The notes under the pieces were generated by a model that was given only the letters and a program-made list of their open reading frames with translations, was not told where the DNA came from and did no database searches. DNA of 64,000 nucleotides, taken from the NCBI RefSeq assembly GCF_024749165.1, contig NZ_CP087190.1, positions 434,001 to 498,000 on the forward strand. Reading direction: 5' to 3'. Below are positions 60,607-64,000 of the stretch, piece after piece (the stretch's first letter is position 1; every line of letters starts with the position of its first letter). A program made the translations under genes and the position numbers. This DNA comes from Pseudomonas sp. B21-023 (GTDB lineage: Bacteria > Pseudomonadota > Gammaproteobacteria > Pseudomonadales > Pseudomonadaceae).

Positions 60607-62286
60607 TCAACGCTCGTGCACGTATGTTCCCGGTGCGGCCTCGCCCGCGGTATAGGCGCGGTTACCCAGCCGTGTAGGTGCCTTCTTGAGTTCGCCGGCG
60701 CGCTCACCCAGCCAGGCCTGCCAGTGCAGCCACCAGGAGTCGGCATGCTTGACCGCGTTCTCCTGCCAGGCCACCGGGTCGTCCGGGCGGTCTTCGCCGG
60801 TCATGAAGCGCGCCTTGGGGTTGCCCGGGGGGTTGAGGATGCTCTGGATATGGCCGCTGTTGGACAGCACGAACTCGATCTTGCCGCCGAACAGGTGTGC
60901 CGAGCGGTAGCACGACTGCCACGGGGTGATGTGGTCGGCGGTGCCGGCAACGCTGTAGATGTCGCAGTCGACCTGCTTCAGGTCGATGGCCGTGCCGCAC
61001 ACTTCGAGGGCGTTGGAGCGGATCAGCGGGTTGTTCTTGAACATCTCGATCAGGTCGCCGTGGAAGGCGGCCGGCAGTCGGGTGGTGTCGTTGTTCCAGA
61101 ACAGAATGTCGAACACCGGTGGCTCGTTGCCGAGCAGGTAGTTGTTGACCCAGTAGTTCCAGATCAGGTCGTTGGGGCGCATCCAGGCGAACACCTTGGC
61201 CATGTCGCTGCCTTCCAGCACGCCGGACTGGTAGGAGTGGCGCTTGGCCGCTTCCAGGGTTTGCTCGTCGACGAACAATGCCACCTGGGTGTCGACAGTG
61301 GTGTCGAGCACGCTCACCAGCAGGGTCAGGGCATTGACCTTTTTCTCGCCGAGGGCGGCGTAGTGGCCCACCAGCGCCGTGCAGGTGATACCGCCGGAGC
61401 AGGCACCGAGCATGTTCAGGTCCTTGCTGCCAGTGATCGCCAGCACCGCGTCGACGGCTTCCTTGAGTGCGTCGATGTAGGTGGACAGGCCCCACTCGCG
61501 CTGGGCCTTGGTCGGGTTGCGCCAGCTGACGATGAAGGTCTGTTGCTGCGAGCGCAGGCAGAAGCGCGCCAGGCTCTTTTCCGGGCTCAGGTCGAATACG
61601 TAGAACTTGTTGATCTGCGGCGGCACCACCAGCAACGGGCGGCTGTGCACCTGCTCGGTGATGGGGCTGTACTGGATCAGCTCCAGCACATCGTTGCGGT
61701 ACACCACCGCGCCTTCGCTGGTGCCCAGATTCTTGCCGACCTCGAAAGCCTCCATGTTCACCTGGCTGGGCATGCCGCCGTTGTTGACGATGTCCTTGGC
61801 CAGGTTGGACAACCCGTCGAGCAGGCTCTTGCCGCCGGTCTCGAAGAAGCGTTTGACCGCGGCCGGGTTGGAGAGGGTGTTGGTGGGCGCCATGGCCTCG
61901 GTCACCAGGTTGATGACGAACTGCCCGCGGCTGATGTCCTGCGGCGACAGGTCACTCTCGCTGATCCAGTCGTTGAGTTCCTTGCGCCAGGCCAGGTAGG
62001 TCTGCAGGTAGCGGCGATAAAGGGGGTTCTTGCTCCACGCCGGGTCGCTGAAGCGACGGTCGTCGCCTTCCGGTTGCAGGGCCGACTTGCCCAGCAGGAC
62101 GTTTTTCAGCTCCAGGCCGAAGTGCGCCACGTGCTTGGCGCTGTGCAAGGGCTGGCGCATGGCCTGGCGTAATACCGTGCGTGCCGATGTAAGTAGATCC
62201 TTGCGGCGAATGCCGATGACCGGGTTCAGCCCCAGGGTGTTTTCCGAGGCCTGCCGCTGCAACTCATCGTTGTTCTTGTTACTCAT
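60607..62286 (-). CDS. phaC1: Medium-chain-length PHA synthase 1
   Basis: A 559-residue class II synthase. The nucleophile Cys (about 296) is in LGACSGGITCTA, the catalytic Asp in GTADHITPWQSCYR and the His in LSNSGHIQSILNPPG. GGAG lies about 12 bases before the ATG. The first codons (MSNKNNDEL) form an AAnAAnAA Crc/Hfq motif. It heads the phaC1-phaZ-phaC2-phaD run. Confidence 0.97.
   Translation of the reverse strand: MSNKNNDELQRQASENTLGLNPVIGIRRKDLLTSARTVLRQAMRQPLHSAKHVAHFGLELKNVLLGKSALQPEGDDRRFSDPAWSKNPLYRRYLQTYLAWRKELNDWISESDLSPQDISRGQFVINLVTEAMAPTNTLSNPAAVKRFFETGGKSLLDGLSNLAKDIVNNGGMPSQVNMEAFEVGKNLGTSEGAVVYRNDVLELIQYSPITEQVHSRPLLVVPPQINKFYVFDLSPEKSLARFCLRSQQQTFIVSWRNPTKAQREWGLSTYIDALKEAVDAVLAITGSKDLNMLGACSGGITCTALVGHYAALGEKKVNALTLLVSVLDTTVDTQVALFVDEQTLEAAKRHSYQSGVLEGSDMAKVFAWMRPNDLIWNYWVNNYLLGNEPPVFDILFWNNDTTRLPAAFHGDLIEMFKNNPLIRSNALEVCGTAIDLKQVDCDIYSVAGTADHITPWQSCYRSAHLFGGKIEFVLSNSGHIQSILNPPGNPKARFMTGEDRPDDPVAWQENAVKHADSWWLHWQAWLGERAGELKKAPTRLGNRAYTAGEAAPGTYVHER
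62273..62280 (-). promoter_or_regulatory. Crc/Hfq (CA) motif at the phaC1 start
   Basis: AACAAGAA begins 7 bases after the A of the ATG on the minus strand and matches AAnAAnAA. Crc is known to limit PhaC1 translation in P. putida, which agrees with this position. Confidence 0.6.
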
Positions 62287-62621
62287 CTACGACGCTCCGT
62301 TGTCCTGAGACGAGTACCGGTGTGCTGTGACAGCCCGGTACTGCTACTCGGGTGACCAGTGATAAGGAACAGCGGTGCTGCGACCGGATGCGTGCCGATG
62401 ATGAGCTGCGGGGGTTTCTGCGTGTGAAGACAACCTGCTTTCGCTCGCGACCTCTACATACCGGCCTGGCCCTGCCTGCCCGGAGGCGATGCAGGGAACT
62501 TGCCAGCTCCATTGGTTACCCGACTTTCGTGTAATGCGCAAGACAGCCAATCTTTGGCAGTCATCCAGGCATTCAAGCAGATGAGATTAGAAAATGCGCT
62601 CTAAAGCTTGCGGGGCTTGAG
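62287..62621. other. Control region of phaC1; no gene
   Basis: The 335 bases between phaC1 and the DUF971 gene hold no protein-like frame. It must contain the phaC1 promoter, but I could not pick -35/-10 boxes with confidence. A weak hairpin (GCTCTA ... TAGAGC, about 62597-62628) may end the DUF971 transcript. Confidence 0.45.
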
Positions 62622-62999
62622 CTAGAGCATCAATTTCACTACCGATTCGGACGGGTCGCGGGATTTGCCGGCCTTGTGCAATTCGTCGAGGTAGTCGGCC
62701 CATAGCTGCTCCTGGCGCAGGCACAGCTGCTCGAGGTATTCCCAGGTGAACAATCCTGAGTCATGGCCGTCGTCGAAGGTCAGTTTCAGTGCGTATTGAC
62801 CAGCCGGTTCCAGGCCGCTGAGGCCGACGTTGATCTTGCCGAATTGCAGGATGGGATTGCCGTGGCCCTGGACTTCGGCGGAAGGCGAGTGCACGCGCAG
62901 GAACTCGGCGGGCAGGTGGTAGACCTCGCCGGGGGCGTAGGTGAGGGTAAGGGTTCTGGAGGCTTTGTGCAGGTTGATGGCGGTGGGGAGGCGGGCCAT
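62622..62999 (-). CDS. DUF971 (gamma-butyrobetaine hydroxylase N-terminal-like) protein
   Basis: A 125-residue protein starting MARLPTAINLHK at 62999. The fold of this family is a small zinc/iron-type beta domain: LTYAPGEVYHLPAEFLRVHSP, GLEPAGQYALKLTFDDGHDSGLFTWEYL. A typical family end, WADYLDEL, is present. Its role is not established. It lies between phaC1 and hslU on the same strand, as in other Pseudomonas. Confidence 0.85.
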   Translation of the reverse strand: MARLPTAINLHKASRTLTLTYAPGEVYHLPAEFLRVHSPSAEVQGHGNPILQFGKINVGLSGLEPAGQYALKLTFDDGHDSGLFTWEYLEQLCLRQEQLWADYLDELHKAGKSRDPSESVVKLML

Positions 63000-63057
63000 G
63001 GGTGACTCTCTCTTTGGCTTCAAGCTGCAAGCTTCGAGTGATTCCAGGCATTGTGCA

Positions 63058-63078
63058 AGGGGCCGCAACGCGGCCCCG
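63058..63078 (-). terminator. Hairpin after hslU
   Basis: GGGGCCGC and GCGGCCCC pair across a 3-base loop directly after the hslU stop, followed by TTGC on the minus strand. The T run is poor. Confidence 0.45.
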
Positions 63079-63085
63079 TGCGGTC

Positions 63086-64000
63086 TTACAGGATGTAACG
63101 CGACAGGTCTTCGTTCTGCGCCAGCTCACCCAGGTGGCTGTTGACGTAGGCGGCGTCGATGTGGATCGGCGTCTCGTCGTGGGCGCTGGCCAGGTCGCCG
63201 GCGCTGAACGACACCTCTTCGAGCAGGCGCTCGAGCAGGGTGTGCAGGCGGCGGGCACCGATGTTCTCGGTTTTCTCGTTGACCTGGTAGGCGATCTCGG
63301 CCAGGCGCTTGAGGCCCTCGTCGGCGAACTCGATGTTCAGGCCCTCGGTCTTGAGCAGGGCGCTGTACTGCTCGGTCAGCGAGGCGTGCGGTTCCTTGAG
63401 GATGCGCTCGAAGTCTTCCGGGGTCAGCGCCTTGAGCTCGACACGGATCGGCAGACGGCCCTGCAATTCGGGCACCAGGTCGCTCGGCTTGCTCAGATGG
63501 AACGCACCGGAGGCGATGAACAGGATGTGGTCGGTCTTGACCATGCCCAGCTTGGTATTGACGGTGCAACCTTCGATCAGCGGCAGCAGGTCGCGCTGCA
63601 CGCCTTCACGGGAGACATCGGCGCCGCCGACGTTGCCACGCTTGGCAACCTTGTCGATCTCGTCGATGAACACGATACCGTGCTGCTCGACCGCTTCCAG
63701 GGCCTTGGCCTTGAGCTCTTCCTCATTGACCAGGCGGCCGGCTTCTTCGTCACGGACCATCTTCAGCGCGTCCTTGACCTTGAGCTTGCGTGCCTTGCGC
63801 TTGCCCTTGCCCATGTTGGCGAACAGGCTTTGCAGCTGGTTGGTCATCTCTTCCATGCCGGGTGGCGCGGCGATCTCGACACCCATGCTTTCGGCGACTT
63901 CGATCTCGATTTCCTTGTCGTCCAGCTGGCCTTCGCGCAGGCGCTTGCGGAACAGCTGGCGAGTGTTGGAGTCGCTGCTGCTCTGCTGGGCTTCCTCGCT
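63086..64000 (-). CDS. hslU: ATP-dependent protease ATPase subunit HslU, C-terminal part, cut by the window end
   Basis: About 304 C-terminal codons are visible; the frame continues past 64000 (the internal ATG at 63886 is not the start). The intermediate domain ([40 protein letters not shown]) is followed by Walker [15 protein letters not shown], the sensor region [25 protein letters not shown] and the C-terminal [16 protein letters not shown] with the end SRYIL that docks into HslV. HslUV is a cytoplasmic protein quality-control protease. Confidence 0.97.
   Translation of the reverse strand, partial: SEEAQQSSSDSNTRQLFRKRLREGQLDDKEIEIEVAESMGVEIAAPPGMEEMTNQLQSLFANMGKGKRKARKLKVKDALKMVRDEEAGRLVNEEELKAKALEAVEQHGIVFIDEIDKVAKRGNVGGADVSREGVQRDLLPLIEGCTVNTKLGMVKTDHILFIASGAFHLSKPSDLVPELQGRLPIRVELKALTPEDFERILKEPHASLTEQYSALLKTEGLNIEFADEGLKRLAEIAYQVNEKTENIGARRLHTLLERLLEEVSFSAGDLASAHDETPIHIDAAYVNSHLGELAQNEDLSRYIL

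Overview
The window is a chromosomal segment of a Pseudomonas of the P. putida group. The assignment rests on gene content and order: ntrBC/glnA, the hut histidine cluster, opgGH, rsmE-tatCBA-hisEI-ubiBJE, a medium-chain-length PHA cluster (phaC1-phaZ-phaC2-phaD and phaF/phaI), then hslU. High-GC coding bias, dispersed REP elements of the Pseudomonas type and FliA-type, sigma54-type and Crc/Hfq-type control motifs agree. Nearly all genes are intact housekeeping or catabolic genes. No tRNA, rRNA or CRISPR array was seen. Layout: 1-1.5 kb holds the tail of an unidentified gene and a short orphan Rhs tip gene. 1.5-6.7 kb is the nitrogen-control block: ntrC and ntrB overlap, a lipoprotein-type periplasmic chorismate mutase follows upstream, then glnA. 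Both glnA and ntrBC carry recognisable sigma54 -24/-12 sites with NtrC-type palindromes upstream. 6.8-15.2 kb has thiI, typA, a YkgJ-like cysteine-cluster gene, glgP, fbp and a DUF924 gene. 15.3-18.3 kb has a dCache chemoreceptor, a small lipoprotein and a lipocalin. 18.3-28.3 kb is a complete histidine utilisation system: hutF diverges from hutC-hutD, then hutU, hutH, a histidine/proline-type permease, hutI and hutG follow. HutC-type operators lie at both control regions and AAnAAnAA (Crc/Hfq) motifs lie at several translation starts. 28.5-37.3 kb has pip-dtd, opgG-opgH (osmoregulated periplasmic glucan) and a three-gene polar amino-acid ABC transporter. 37.4-40.6 kb is the main accessory patch: a second orphan Rhs tip gene with an A+T-rich tail, an 11-bp tandem repeat, and a dispersed repeat present as two inverted copies around a hexanucleotide microsatellite, one copy interrupted by a frameshifted IS481-type element. 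40.6-44.6 kb carries two HBM-type chemoreceptors (the second probably McpQ-like), each behind a FliA-like promoter. 44.7-50.7 kb is one minus-strand run ubiE-ubiJ-ubiB-hisI-hisE-tatA-tatB-tatC-rsmE. 50.8-62.3 kb is the PHA region, into which a 1569-residue giant protein related to the Pseudomonas dermonecrotic-toxin-like family is placed between a small PHA-system gene and phaI-phaF. 62.6-64 kb has a DUF971 gene and the C-terminal part of hslU, cut by the window end. The functions connect around carbon/nitrogen balance. Histidine breakdown supplies glutamate and ammonia (HutF/HutG route), glutamine synthetase and NtrBC handle nitrogen, Crc/Hfq motifs mark hut and phaC1 for catabolite repression, and PHA and glycogen genes store and release carbon. 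The most unusual items are the giant toxin-like gene inside the PHA locus, the two orphan Rhs tips without visible immunity genes, and the nested inverted-repeat/IS structure.
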